Notes: generated by a model from the letters alone, not told the origin. DNA of 64,000 bases from Bog-473 sp963753115 (GCA_963753115.1 CAVWBB010000013.1:1-64000); one strand, 5' to 3'. Numbered from the stretch's first letter, positions 29,422 to 38,525 are shown. Made by a program: numbers and translations.

Positions 29422-29858
29422 GGCTCAGAGAGTCCTAACTCGCAGTGCCAGAACAAGTAACGACCCAGGCGATCTCTTCATACGATCATCGCAGTCACGC
29501 GGATCCGATCCGAGCATTCGCTACCCAACGACGCGGGTAGCAAGAACACTTCCCAATCAACCTACTTCTTGAGCATGGTCGTGGCAAGAGCCACCCATGA
29601 GCCGATGCAAACCAGGGCGGACCGTCTCAGGCGAAGGCAGTCAGCAGGGAAATGCGCGTCTCGCTCCGGAGCACGTCTCGGGGGACCCACGCGAGCCCGA
29701 CAGCGCTGATGTGTATGCCCAGCCTACCAGCCCAATATTCACCGCCGCGATCGAAGCGAAATCGAGCCAACACCAGCCAGTGTCTGAGCGCCTCAGCGGC
29801 GGTGGGCACCCGAGTCTCGGAGGCGATTGCGGGCAGTCAGAGCTTCGATGGCGGGCAG
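29422..29858. other. Intergenic region, nothing recognised
   Basis: Upstream of the first kinase on the minus strand. No GGGAC-N4-GTCCC palindrome was found, and no coding frame is convincing. Confidence 0.4.
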
Positions 29859-30341
29859 TCAGAGCTTATAGCCAAGCTTGCGCAGAAGGTCCTTGCGGTC
29901 AGTCTCGTCCGCGCTCGTCTCGATGCCGGCAGGTGGCAGGCCGTCGATGATTCCGAGGATGCCTCTTCCGAACTCGGTTTCCGCAATCAGGACCTCGACT
30001 GGGTTGCTGGTGGCGCAGAACACGGAACAAACCTCCGAGACTGCCTTGATTGCGTTCAACACACTGACAGGGAAGCCGTCTCGCAGAAGAATGATGAATG
30101 AGTGGCCGGCGGAGATCCCCTCCGCATTCCTGGCCGCAAGGTCCACGAGGTCAGCCGCGTTACCCGAGCGACGTATCAGGCATGGCCCTGATGCCTCGCA
30201 GAACGCGATCCCGAAACGCAATTGTGGATTGGTTTCGGCGAGGGTTTCGTGCAGATCCTCGACTGTCTTGACGAAGTGTGCCTGGCCGATAATGACGTTG
30301 AGTCCGTCCGGCTTTTCCACGGGGTATGCCGTCAATTCCAC
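29859..30341 (-). CDS. Adenosine-specific kinase family protein (PF04008)
   Basis: The GTG at 30341 (VELTAYPVEKPDGLNVIIGQ) is chosen because family members start just before this block and GAGGGA precedes it; open frame extends 18 codons further. 160 residues: AHFVKTVEDLHETLAETNP, RFGIAFCEASGPCLIR, AGHSFIILLRDGFPVSVLNA, VCSVFCATSNPVEVLIAETE, GRGILGIIDG, ending LLRKLGYKL. Nearly full-length match to the family known mainly from archaea and anaerobes; the structure-based name is adenosine-specific kinase. Its role here is unclear. It sits between the first kinase and the first regulator. Confidence 0.85.
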   Translation of the reverse strand: MELTAYPVEKPDGLNVIIGQAHFVKTVEDLHETLAETNPQLRFGIAFCEASGPCLIRRSGNAADLVDLAARNAEGISAGHSFIILLRDGFPVSVLNAIKAVSEVCSVFCATSNPVEVLIAETEFGRGILGIIDGLPPAGIETSADETDRKDLLRKLGYKL

Positions 30342-30542
30342 AGAAGTCCCTCTTCTCGTCGTCGTCCGCCACGAGGGACACTCGTTGATTCTCACCCCCG
30401 CTCGGATCCGGTGGTTGCTCCATCGTCCGCGTCAATGCAGTTCAGTAACAGAGGATTTAGTCCTTCCTTGTGAGCCATTCACCTTCGGCGCGTGCCTCAC
30501 CCAATGCCTCCGGAGCAGGAATTGGCATCTGTGGAGGACGCT

Positions 30543-30556
30543 GGGACCTTTGGCAC
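30543..30556. promoter_or_regulatory. DosR-type box
   Basis: GGGAC-CTTT-GGCAC, identical to the box at 48743 before the GAPDH gene. It lies 28 bases upstream of a TTG (30585) that may start the small + strand gene ending at 30848. Confidence 0.6.
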
Positions 30557-30584
30557 TTCCCGAGGTACTCCCGGGCCGTCAACC

Positions 30585-30848
30585 TTGGGATCCATCGCTA
30601 CCGAAGACCTCGATCGTCACATCCTGCGCCACCTGACTGAGACACTGTCGAGTGCCGCAGTCCCCCTCGTGACGCGCGTGGAGACGTGGAAGGGCTGGGG
30701 GGACATGACCATCGTGACGGTCTTTGTCGTCCTCTCGAAAAGAGAGGCTTCACCCACGCTGACGAAGACGATTCACGAGGAGGTCGGCCGTATCTTGAAA
30801 GGGCGTCATTACGTAGACATTCGTTGGGGGACGCTCTCAGTCGAGTGA
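30585..30848 (+). CDS. Small uncharacterised protein in the dormancy island
   Basis: The frame is open from GTG 30492, but the DosR-type box lies inside that longer frame, so I prefer TTG 30585 (87 residues). The C-terminal part, MTIVTVFVVLSKREASPTLT followed by EEVGRILKGRHYVDIRWGTL, alternates hydrophobic strand and amphipathic helix and looks like a small alpha/beta fold. No family is recognised. The start is uncertain and no clear RBS is seen; a leaderless transcript is possible. Confidence 0.45.
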   Translation: MGSIATEDLDRHILRHLTETLSSAAVPLVTRVETWKGWGDMTIVTVFVVLSKREASPTLTKTIHEEVGRILKGRHYVDIRWGTLSVE

Positions 30849-31194
30849 ACAGATCGGAAGCAACGACGGTCGTTGGCCTCCACTCTGCTGGGAACGTGGT
30901 CCGGTGGAGAGCGCCTGCAACATAAGCCGATCGCCCTCACTCAGCACCGGGAGCAGGAAGAAGGAAGAGTCAGCAAACCGTGGACGCCAGATGGGCTGAC
31001 GAGGGCTCGGAGGCGTCCGAGAATTTGGAGCTGGTCGCGCCTGTCCATTTGCCGGGAGGGTTGGCCGAAGAAGAAGTCCAGCGTCGAGCCGCTTTGCAGA
31101 AACGTGGCAGGTCAAGGGCTGGAGACGTCCCGGTAGAGGTGGCGATACCCTCGAGGAGTAGCAGGAGCTTCTGCGAGGTGGGAGGATGCTGCTC
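30849..31194. other. Upstream region of the DevR-like gene
   Basis: About 345 bases without a convincing gene. Several overlapping short frames exist. No good box was seen; GGCTGGAGACGTCCC near 31117-31131 is at best a half-site. Confidence 0.35.
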
Positions 31195-31866
31195 GTGGGT
31201 CTGACCGTCTTCTTGCTTGACGACCATGAAGTGGTCCGGCGTGGCCTCCGTGCGCTCATCGAGGCGAGCGACGACGTCACCGTTGTCGGCGAGGCCGCCA
31301 CGGCGGCCGAGGCAATGGCCCGGATACCGCCCACCAAGCCCAACGTGGCCATTCTCGATGTGCGGCTGCCCGACGGCAGCGGGATCGAGGTCTGCCGGGA
31401 GGTCAAGTCGAGTTTCCCGGAGATCGCCTGCGTGATGCTCACGTCGTATGCCGACGATGAGGCTCTCATCGCCTCGGTCATGGCGGGGGCAGCCGGCTAC
31501 ATGCTCAAGCGAGCTAGTGGGCTCGACCTACTCGAGACAATCCGGCGTGCTGGGAACGGTCAACCGTTACAAGACTCCGCATCGACGGAGCGAGTGCTCA
31601 AGGTCCTCCGCAAAGGGCCCAAGGCCGACCCGCGTATTGCCAGCCTCACCCCGCAGGAGCGGCGGATCCTTGATCTCATCGCCGAGGGCTACTCAAACCG
31701 CGAAATTGCCCAGACCATGTTCCTGGCCGAGAAGACCGTGAAGAACTACGTGTCGAACCTGTTGTCCAAGCTTGGCATGGAGCGCAGGACCCAGGCTGCG
31801 ACTCTCGCTGCCCGGCTTGACGAACGGTCGCAGGAAGAGGCGCGGATCGACGCAACCGGCACGTGA
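31195..31866 (+). CDS. DevR/DosR-like NarL-family response regulator
   Basis: GTG 31195 is chosen over ATG 31186 because GGAGG (31181-31185) abuts the ATG but is 9 bases from the GTG. 223 residues. The receiver begins MGLTVFLLDDHEVVRRGL; Asp55 in AILDVRLPDG is the phospho-acceptor, with Thr/Lys switch residues in MLTSYADDEA and MLKRASG. The LuxR-type HTH reads LTPQERRILDLIAEGYSNRE, then EKTVKNYVSNLLSKLGMERR, almost the same as the DosR recognition helix, whose Lys/Asn contact the GGGAC arms. This explains why DosR-type boxes are present. The partner kinase is probably one of the two GAF kinases in this window. Confidence 0.9.
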   Translation: MGLTVFLLDDHEVVRRGLRALIEASDDVTVVGEAATAAEAMARIPPTKPNVAILDVRLPDGSGIEVCREVKSSFPEIACVMLTSYADDEALIASVMAGAAGYMLKRASGLDLLETIRRAGNGQPLQDSASTERVLKVLRKGPKADPRIASLTPQERRILDLIAEGYSNREIAQTMFLAEKTVKNYVSNLLSKLGMERRTQAATLAARLDERSQEEARIDATGT

Positions 31867-31885
31867 AGTGCCGGTGCTCGAAGTG

Positions 31886-32020
31886 TCAGCGGACCTCGCC
31901 CGCGCGGCGCAAGGATGGGTCGAACACCGCCTCGCGGGCAACTGGCGGTAGCAAATAGGACGGAAGCTCCGCAGGGTAGATCGGCCGGTTTCTTCGAAAG
32001 TGTCGCTTTGCTCTTCTCAC
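31886..32020 (-). CDS. Small basic protein candidate, 44 residues
   Basis: GTG 32020 has AAAGAGGG four bases upstream. The product VRRAKRHFRRNRPIYPAELP followed by SYLLPPVAREAVFDPSLRR is basic at the N-terminus. A DosR-type box (32138-32151) lies 117 bases upstream in the right orientation for either strand. No homologue is recognised. Confidence 0.35.
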   Translation of the reverse strand: MRRAKRHFRRNRPIYPAELPSYLLPPVAREAVFDPSLRRAGEVR

Positions 32021-32137
32021 GAGTCCCTCTTTCTCTTGTTGCTCCTCTCCTGATAGCGCCAGCATGAAAGCGGAGATCGAACCTGAGCAGGGCCAGATGT
32101 CACAAGTATGAGCGAAAGCGAAGTGCGTGCCCCGGAG

Positions 32138-32151
32138 TGGACCTTCGGCCC
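32138..32151. promoter_or_regulatory. DosR-type box (weak)
   Basis: TGGAC-CTTC-GGCCC. It lies between the minus-strand small ORF and the + strand STAS-like gene; the same CTTCGGCCC half occurs in the box at 32815. Confidence 0.45.
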
Positions 32152-32350
32152 TAGTCATGCAGAGCCAGGCCGCTGAGAGTGGCTTCTGTCGGCCGCATTC
32201 GAGACCGGCCACAGAGTGAATGGAGCCGGGGTGAATCTCGTTGACCAGAACTCATCGAAGCGGGGGAAGAGTCCAGGTTTGAATGGAGTGCCCACTCCCC
32301 GTTGGGAGCACGAGATCGACCAGGTTTGGCGTGACGACGTGGCACTTGAA

Positions 32351-32659
32351 ATGTGGATCGATGTATCGAGCGATCCGGTTGTGGTCCGGCTTGCCGGTGA
32401 TCTGGAGGATTCGACCGGAGCGAATTTGATCGGGGTGGTCATGGAATGCATGGCCCAAGGAAGCCTTGATTTCGACTTCGACATCAGCAGCCTGCGTGTG
32501 CACAGGTCGGGCTGGGCGCTCATGGACCACATTCGGACGACAGTCAAGGGGCGCGGCGGGCGGGTAACGCTGACCCGGGGACCCCGAGGTAGGCACCGGG
32601 GGCGAACTGCATGTCTCTACGGCCCACGGTGGCCTACGGCGGGCTGGGTCCGGCCGTGA
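32351..32659 (+). CDS. STAS-domain-like protein
   Basis: The ATG at 32351 starts MWIDVSSDPVVVRLAGDLED, followed by IGVVMECMAQGSLDFDFDIS, SLRVHRSGWALMDHIRTTV and KGRGGRVTL. This has the beta-beta-alpha-beta order of a STAS (anti-sigma-factor-antagonist) domain, though the usual DxS/T phospho-site motif is replaced by ISSLRVHRSG. The tail after GGRVTL is Arg-rich and may be out of frame. The open frame starts earlier, at 32216. It may be a partner-switching regulator; confidence is moderate at best. Confidence 0.45.
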   Translation: MWIDVSSDPVVVRLAGDLEDSTGANLIGVVMECMAQGSLDFDFDISSLRVHRSGWALMDHIRTTVKGRGGRVTLTRGPRGRHRGRTACLYGPRWPTAGWVRP

Positions 32660-32814
32660 AGGCGGCCTTCACGGTTGTCGTTGAGCTGCGGGACGATGGG
32701 TGCCCTGGCCAGGGTCATTCTCGATCTGATCAAGCTCGAGCGCGGGCGCTCCGGGTGAGGCACCAGGGCGTAGTGGAGAGAAACGGCCGCAGGCTGCCCG
32801 GATGCCCAAGAACA

Positions 32815-32828
32815 AGGACCTTCGGCCC
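32815..32828. promoter_or_regulatory. DosR-type box 1 upstream of ftsH
   Basis: AGGAC-CTTC-GGCCC. Forms a pair with the next box, 22 bases centre to centre, about two helical turns. Confidence 0.55.
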
Positions 32829-32836
32829 TGATGGGA

Positions 32837-32850
32837 GTGACACAAGTCCC
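32837..32850. promoter_or_regulatory. DosR-type box 2 upstream of ftsH
   Basis: GTGAC-ACAA-GTCCC, one perfect arm. It lies 170 bases before GTG 33021. Confidence 0.55.
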
Positions 32851-33020
32851 TGGTGAGACCAGGCGGCTCCGATCAATGATCGAGCCATGCCCGTGGAGTC
32901 TGCTCTCAAATCGCCCGTGCCTGGCCGCGAGAGAACGCCCGGGAGCAACTCAGATCCCGTGTCGGATGTTACGACCAAGGAAAGCGAGCGTCCGCCGCCC
33001 GTGGGTTTCAGCGAGGCAGC

Positions 33021-34941
33021 GTGAGCACCCTGCCACCCGAGCGGAAATCGTCTTGGAGCGCTCCGAGTCCGGCCAGCCCGCCCGAGCAACCCGGTCGCTC
33101 GACCCGGTCGCGGGTGATCCTCATCGTGCTCTGGGCCGCGGCCCTCCTGGTGTTCATCGCCCTGTTGGTGGGATCGCACTCGACGACGAAATCCTCGCCG
33201 GAGGCAATCTCTTACTCGGCCATGCTGTCCAAGGTCTCAGCGAACTCCGTCAAGACCGTGCAGATCAACCAGAGCAGCGGTCACATCGACGGCACGTTCA
33301 AGAACGGCAAGACGTTCACCACGCAAGGGCCTCCCGGCGGACTACCAGACGTCGATGTCGCACTCTTGGATCAGCACCACGTCGCTAGGGACTACGTCTC
33401 GACCGCATCGAGTATTTGGCCCACGATCATCACCTGGGGAATCCTCATCGGGTTGATGGTCGCGTTCTGGGTCTGGATAGGGAGGCGAAGCCGAGCGCAG
33501 ATGGCAGGTCTCACCGGTTGGGGCAAGAGCGGCGCCAAGGTGCACGCCACGGAACGGCCCGCGACGACATTTGCGGACATCGCAGGCTACGAGGGCGTCA
33601 AGCAGGAGGTCTCGGAGCTGGTGGATTTCCTGAAGACGTCCCGGGCGGTTCCAGGGTATCGGCGCGCGTATTCCGAAGGGTGTGCTCCTTGTCGGCCCAC
33701 CCGGTACGGGAAAGACGCTCATTGCCCGCGCTATCGCAGGAGAGGCGGAGGTGCCGTTCATCTCCATCACCGGCTCGGAGTTCATGGAGATGTTCGTCGG
33801 GGTCGGCGCGGCGCGGGTCCGTGACCTCTTCAAGACCGCCCGCGAGGATAAGCCCTCCATCATCTTCATCGACGAGATCGACGCTATCGGTCGCAAGCGG
33901 GGTACCGGTCTGGGAGGTGGCAACGACGAGCGAGAGCAGACGCTCAACCAGATCTTGTCAGAAATGGATGGTTTTGAGCCTGCCGAGGGCATCATTGTCA
34001 TGGCGGCTACCAATCGACCCGACGTCCTTGATCCGGCGCTGCTCCGCGCCGGGCGGTTCGATCGCCAGGTCGTGGTGCCACTGCCCACGCTGGAAGAGCG
34101 CCTGGCGATTCTGCAGGTGCACTGCAAGGGCAAGCAGGTGGCGGTTGACGCTGACCTCGAGACGATTGCCAAGGGCACACCCGGCATGAGCGGAGCCGAC
34201 CTCGAGAATCTCGTGAACGAGGCGGCCCTGATCGCCGTGCGACACGCAAGCGCCGAGGTCGGAAAGGACGATCTCGAGGCGGCCCTCGACCGTGTGCTCC
34301 TCGGTCTCAAGCGCACATCACTCGTCTTGAGCGCAGAAGAGAAGCGGATCGTCGCCTACCACGAGTCAGGTCATGCGCTCTTGGCGCACCTGTTGCCAAA
34401 TGCGGACCCGGTCCACAAGGTCACAATCTTGCCGACCGGCATGGCCCTTGGCGCCACACAGCAGCTGCCCGATGAGGAGCGGCAGCTCCAGCAACGTCCT
34501 TATCTCGATGATGCTCTCGCCGTGCGCCTCGGTGGTCGCGCAGCGGAGGAGCTGGTATTCGGCGTGCCATCGACTGGCGCTCAGGACGACTTGACGGCAG
34601 CGACGGATCTGGCCGGACGTATGGTGCGCGAATGGGGAATGTCTGATGTCATCGGCAAAATGGCATGGGGATCACAGGGGCCGGTCTTTCTGGGTGAGGA
34701 CCTGATCCACACCCGTGAGTACTCCGACGAGACGGCGCGGCGTATCGACGAGGAGATCTCGCGCATCCTGGACGAGCAGGCGCAGCGGGCAGGCCAGATC
34801 CTGGCGGAGCACCGAGGGGCGCTCGACGCACTCGCCATGTCCTTGGTATCGCAGGAGAGCCTCGATGGGCACCAAGTCCTCCAGATCGTGCAGGACGCGG
34901 AGAGCGGCGACGTCAGACGGCTTCCAGCTACCGGTACGTGA
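33021..34941 (+). CDS. ftsH: FtsH-type membrane AAA+ zinc metalloprotease, one frameshift
   Basis: Starts at GTG 33021. N-terminal TM RVILIVLWAAALLVFIALLV, an FtsH extracellular segment, then a second TM WPTIITWGILIGLMVAFWVW. The frame breaks near 33645: removing one C from CCC restores SGRFQGIGARIPKGVLLVGP with Walker A PPGTGKT. Then come Walker B IIFIDEIDAIGRKRG, the second region of homology ATNRPDVLDPALLRAGRFDR, the zinc site HESGH, and Asp of the third ligand region LTAATDLAGRMV. About 640 residues, normal length. It degrades damaged membrane and cytosolic proteins. Two DosR-type boxes upstream imply hypoxic induction, so this may be a specialised second FtsH. Confidence 0.9.
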
Positions 34942-35102
34942 ACCCCTGAGACCGAACGATCCGGTGAGCCATCGATGATCGTGGGGCGAGTCGGCGATGA
35001 TCGTGGTGAGAGTCGTCGAGGCTCGCGAGTGGCACCAGCTTCGATCGAGGTGGTTTCGGCAACGCCAGGCCCCTGCTGCCACACGAAGGGCGAGGTCAAC
35101 GG

Positions 35103-36002
35103 TCAGCGAGGGGTGACGGCGGCGTCCCATGCAGCGGCTCCGGCGAGGCCGGCGTCGTCGCCTAGGGCGGACCGCACGATCGACAGAGAGGCAGGGTGAT
35201 GCTCCTTCCGTCTGAAGACCAACTCACAAACCCGCTGGAAGAAATCTTCGGTTCTCCCTAATCCACCACCGATCACGACGACGTCCGGGTAGAAGGTCAT
35301 GATCAAGCTGTGCACCCCTGCCGCGCAGGCAGCCATGGCGTCCTGCCATATGCCCATGCCTCTGGGGTCACCGGCGAGCGCCGCCTCCTCCACATCTCGG
35401 GCTCCGTTGTTGCCAAGGCCCGCCTCTTGGGCGAGTCGTGTGAGCCCGCTCCCCGATCCCAATTCCTCGAGAGTGCTCGGGCAGCCGTCTCGCCAGGCGC
35501 GCCAGTCGATGATGGTGTGACCCACTTCAGCGAGCGAGCATCGCCCGCGCAGCAGGCGACCGCTGTTGACGACGCCTGCCCCGATGCCCGTCGACACGGT
35601 GAGATACGCCACATCGGTGCCGCTGGCCCCAGCACCGAAAGTGGCCTCGCCGACCGCGGCAAGGTCAGCGTCGTTGGCGATGTGAACCTGGAGTCCGAGC
35701 CGCCTGGACAGTTCGCCACGGGAGAGCAATGCCGGCCACTGCTCGGGTAGGTGTGGCGCCCACAGGAGTCGTCCCGCCTCGTAGTCGATGCCACCTGGCA
35801 GCCCCACCACGGCATGGGATGGCACGCCGAACTCTTGCTGGTCGCCTACAGAGCTGATCAGCTCGATCAGCGCGCCGGGCACGGCCGAATGTTCGGGTGT
35901 ACGTGCAGATTTCCTCACCAGCACAGTGCCTTGAGCGTCAACCAGGGCGGCGCGCATCTGTGTGCCGCCGACGTCAGCTGCCAGGATGGGGCGCTTCGTC
36001 AC
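35103..36002 (-). CDS. ROK-family sugar kinase (glucokinase-like)
   Basis: GTG 36002 (VTKRPILAADVGGTQMRAAL) is the best start, giving 299 residues. The phosphate-1 motif is ADVGGTQMRAALVD. Then come VVGLPGGIDYEAG, IANDADLAAVGEATFGAG with the catalytic Asp, TVSTGIGAGVV and EVGHTIIDWRAWRDGCPS. The ROK zinc motif normally has three or four cysteines; only one is present here, so structural zinc is doubtful. It is likely to make glucose 6-phosphate or another hexose phosphate from ATP. Adjacent, same strand, to the PfkB-type kinase with a 66-base gap, so probably one operon under the boxes at 37104-37149. Confidence 0.82.
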   Translation of the reverse strand: MTKRPILAADVGGTQMRAALVDAQGTVLVRKSARTPEHSAVPGALIELISSVGDQQEFGVPSHAVVGLPGGIDYEAGRLLWAPHLPEQWPALLSRGELSRRLGLQVHIANDADLAAVGEATFGAGASGTDVAYLTVSTGIGAGVVNSGRLLRGRCSLAEVGHTIIDWRAWRDGCPSTLEELGSGSGLTRLAQEAGLGNNGARDVEEAALAGDPRGMGIWQDAMAACAAGVHSLIMTFYPDVVVIGGGLGRTEDFFQRVCELVFRRKEHHPASLSIVRSALGDDAGLAGAAAWDAAVTPR

Positions 36003-36068
36003 GAAAGTGTCCCGTTCACCGGGTTTCGGAAGAGAGAGGGTGTGTCGGCTCCTGCACCTCACCGCTCG

Positions 36069-37067
36069 TCACCATGTCGTGACCGCGTAGCCCTCGGGAG
36101 CGGCCTTGAGGTGCGTGAGCAGTTCGTGCTCGCGCAGGAGGCCGCCCTGTGACCCGACTTCTTGCACCACGCTCATCGCGTTCACCGGAGCCCAGGCGAG
36201 CGCTCGCTCCAGTGGGAGGCCTTTCACGAGTGCCGCCACGAGCGTTGAGGTGAACGCGTCTCCGGCGCCGGTTCGTTCTTTCGGAGGGGTCGGGTCCGGG
36301 TAGGCGGGGACGCGGTAACGCTGCGACCCATCAGATGCGTAGGCCCCGTCGGGGCCGTCCGTGACGACGACGGTCCTCGGTCCCAGCCGATGGAGCGACT
36401 CCAAGAGCTCCGCCAAATGACTGTGGTCCCCGCCTCCGATCTCGACCGCCTCTTCCCTGTTGCAGACGAGTACCTCCGCCCGCTGGTAGAGGCCACGCAT
36501 CGCCTGGACGCCTTGGGCGATCTGGAATGTTCCCGGTTGGAGCACCAGACGAACGGAGGGTTCGGCGTGAAGCCATGCAACGATCTGCTCGTAGTAATCC
36601 GTACAGTCGGAGCCGATCGAGCTGAGATAGACCCAGGCCGGAATCTCACGCCGGCTCAGGTGGGCCCAGTGGTAGTCGTAGCGTTCGTGTCGCACCAAGA
36701 TCGTGCGGTCTTGGCCGAACCAAAGCACAAAGTTGCGATTGCTGGGTTGGCCAGGGTCGAACCGCATCAGGTGGGTGTCGATGCCCTCGCGCTCGAGCGC
36801 CAGTTGCATGGCGCGGCCGATGTCGTCGTGCCCAACGTGCGTCGCGATCGCGGTCGAAAGCCCGAGGCGGGAGAACCCGACGGCGGCATTGGCAGCGTTC
36901 CCACCAGCCTCGATTGTCGGCGAATGTTCGAATTGAACCTTTCCGCCATACGGCAACTCCATCCATTGCCCGTCATCGTCCTCACGAATGCGGATGTGCG
37001 TGCCGGAGAGGGGAATGAACACATCACTGGCTGCGTCACCCACGGTGAGGACGTCGTAGAGCGTCAT
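36069..37067 (-). CDS. pfkB: PfkB-family carbohydrate kinase
   Basis: 332 residues. The ribokinase-fold motif 1 is EAGGNAANAAVGFSRLGLST; motif 2 is RTGAGDAFTSTLVAALVKG, with the catalytic Asp. Also DVFIPLSG at the N-terminus and VVVTDGPDGAYASDG. Rv2029c (PfkB) is a known DosR-regulon member, and the position here directly behind two strong DosR-type boxes (the nearer one 36 bases from the start) is consistent. It might phosphorylate fructose 6-phosphate or a nucleoside/sugar; the sequence alone does not decide. No strong RBS. Confidence 0.82.
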   Translation of the reverse strand: MTLYDVLTVGDAASDVFIPLSGTHIRIREDDDGQWMELPYGGKVQFEHSPTIEAGGNAANAAVGFSRLGLSTAIATHVGHDDIGRAMQLALEREGIDTHLMRFDPGQPSNRNFVLWFGQDRTILVRHERYDYHWAHLSRREIPAWVYLSSIGSDCTDYYEQIVAWLHAEPSVRLVLQPGTFQIAQGVQAMRGLYQRAEVLVCNREEAVEIGGGDHSHLAELLESLHRLGPRTVVVTDGPDGAYASDGSQRYRVPAYPDPTPPKERTGAGDAFTSTLVAALVKGLPLERALAWAPVNAMSVVQEVGSQGGLLREHELLTHLKAAPEGYAVTTW

Positions 37068-37103
37068 AGGAGAACTCTGGTCCGCGCATTGATTGCCGAA
37101 CCA

Positions 37104-37117
37104 GGGACTTTGGTCAC
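37104..37117. promoter_or_regulatory. DosR-type box 1 upstream of pfkB
   Basis: GGGAC-TTTG-GTCAC, 36 bases before the pfkB start; its exact twin lies 32 bases further upstream. Confidence 0.75.
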
Positions 37118-37135
37118 CAAGGTCGACGAAGAGCA

Positions 37136-37149
37136 GGGACTTTGGTCAC
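37136..37149. promoter_or_regulatory. DosR-type box 2 upstream of pfkB
   Basis: Same sequence as box 1, spaced 32 bases centre to centre (three helical turns). The duplication extends over CAGGGACTTTGGTCACCAA. Confidence 0.75.
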
Positions 37150-37239
37150 CAAACGGCGCAGGATGGCCGACCTGAACGCACCCCTCGCTGCCCGAGAGGC
37201 AATGGAATCAATGGTGAAATGGAATAAGTGGTGAATCGG

Positions 37240-38478
37240 TTAGTCGAGGTCTCCCAGTCCGAGGCGAGCGCTCGCCTCGAGGAGGTCCGCCCGGGCCCGG
37301 GGGTCTGCCACCTGCTCAATCAGAAGCTGGGCCTGCGCGTGTTGCGATCGCCCGAACAGCTCTGCACACCCGTGCTCACTGATCACCGCCGAGTGTTGGA
37401 ACGACGTCACCGGGTTCGTCAGGACGGGGACGACCGCCGACGAATCCGTCTTGTCGTGCCAGGCGTGCAGCGCCACGATCGCGTGGCCACCGGGTGAGTG
37501 CAGCGCTCCTGATACAAAATCGGGCTGTCCGCCGAAACCCGAGTAGATGTGCTCGTCCACGAAGCTGGCATTGGCCTGGGCAAACAGATCGACTTGCATG
37601 GCCGCGTTGACCGAGAGCATGCAGTGGTGCGCGGCGATGCGCGCCGGGTCGTTGACGGTCTCGGTCCGCAGCATGTGGAGCTGTCTGTTGCCGTCCGCCC
37701 AGGCGTAGAGCTCGGGCGAGCCGATCAGGAAGGAGGTGTAGATCGGTGCGTCCGGATCGAGTGCACCGGCGTGATCGAGATCCACGACGCCATCGCTGAT
37801 CATCTCTGACCACACCCGCAGACCACGGCGGCCGGACATCATTCGGGCCGCCACTGTGGGAATGAGGCCGATACCGAGTTGCAGGGTCGTCCCGTCGGCG
37901 GCGAAGGCGGCGATGCGCTCACCGATGGCCGTTGCTGCCTCCTCGGATCCATGCGTCACCGGGGAGGTCAGCGGCTCATCGACCTCCAGCAGCCCGTCAA
38001 TCGACTCGACGGGGATCTCGCTCGCCCCGAATGTGTAGGGCATGTGCGGGTTGACCTGGGCCAGCACGAGTCCGCCGCGAGCCCGGGTCTGATCGATCGC
38101 GGCCGGCAGCACGTTGACCTCAATCCCGAGTGAGACTTTTCCGTCGCGGGGGAGTGACGTGTGGAGGAGCACAGCATCCGGCCGGCGCACCGTGTCGAAG
38201 AGTCGGGGCACCAGCGAGAGCCGCATCGGCAGGTAGTCGAGCATCGGGTCATGGCGCATGCCGGGTCCGACGAACGGGGTCTCGCAGATGAAGCCTGCGT
38301 GAGCGGCAAAGTCGTACTGGGCGTTGAGCTGGAACACGCGGCAGGTCTCCAGCGCCTGGGTAAGCGCCCCGACCAGCGTGAACGGTGTCGCCGAATTGCC
38401 AGATATGACGATCCGCGGTTCCCGCCCCTTCAGGGCGCTGATGCGCGCGACCGCCTCGTCGAAGCCGAATGTGGACAC
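37240..38478 (-). CDS. Acetyl-CoA hydrolase/transferase family protein
   Basis: GTG 38478 (VSTFGFDEAVARISALKG) is taken as start; GTG 38493 is an alternative. 412 residues. Family features are FQLNAQYDFAAHAGF, GKVSLGIEVNVLPAAIDQT, LTSPVTHGSEEAATAIGERI, LQLGIGLIPTVAARMMS, and near the C-terminus SGFGGQPDFVSGALHSPGG, which holds the CoA-transferase glycine motif. The catalytic Glu is probably in LRVWSEMISDGVVDLDHAGA. It would release acetate from acetyl-CoA, or swap CoA between acids, ending the PFOR pathway. A DosR-type box begins 37 bases before the start. Confidence 0.82.
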   Translation of the reverse strand: MSTFGFDEAVARISALKGREPRIVISGNSATPFTLVGALTQALETCRVFQLNAQYDFAAHAGFICETPFVGPGMRHDPMLDYLPMRLSLVPRLFDTVRRPDAVLLHTSLPRDGKVSLGIEVNVLPAAIDQTRARGGLVLAQVNPHMPYTFGASEIPVESIDGLLEVDEPLTSPVTHGSEEAATAIGERIAAFAADGTTLQLGIGLIPTVAARMMSGRRGLRVWSEMISDGVVDLDHAGALDPDAPIYTSFLIGSPELYAWADGNRQLHMLRTETVNDPARIAAHHCMLSVNAAMQVDLFAQANASFVDEHIYSGFGGQPDFVSGALHSPGGHAIVALHAWHDKTDSSAVVPVLTNPVTSFQHSAVISEHGCAELFGRSQHAQAQLLIEQVADPRARADLLEASARLGLGDLD

Positions 38479-38492
38479 GGGACCCAGTGTCA

Positions 38493-38506
38493 CAGACCAA
38501 CGTCCC
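38493..38506. promoter_or_regulatory. DosR-type box, left copy between acetyl-CoA hydrolase and ppsA
   Basis: CAGAC-CAAC-GTCCC, 23 bases centre to centre from the right copy. It abuts the acetyl-CoA hydrolase start. Confidence 0.6.
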
Positions 38507-38525
38507 TGCAAAACAGGGACGTTGG
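38497..38525. repeat. Perfect 12-bp inverted repeat with 5-base loop
   Basis: CCAACGTCCCTG, loop CAAAA, CAGGGACGTTGG. It is formed by the facing halves of two DosR-type boxes. A stem this strong could also act in RNA, but it lies in a divergent promoter region and lacks a U-tract. Confidence 0.8.

Larger units (their letters stand above)
32660..33020. other. Regulatory region upstream of ftsH
   Basis: No convincing gene. It holds the two DosR-type boxes listed separately, about 170 bases before the ftsH start. Confidence 0.5.

Noticed and set aside
38497..38525. A rho-independent terminator
   Set aside because: The stem is strong but sits between divergent starts, not after a gene, and has no T-run on either side.
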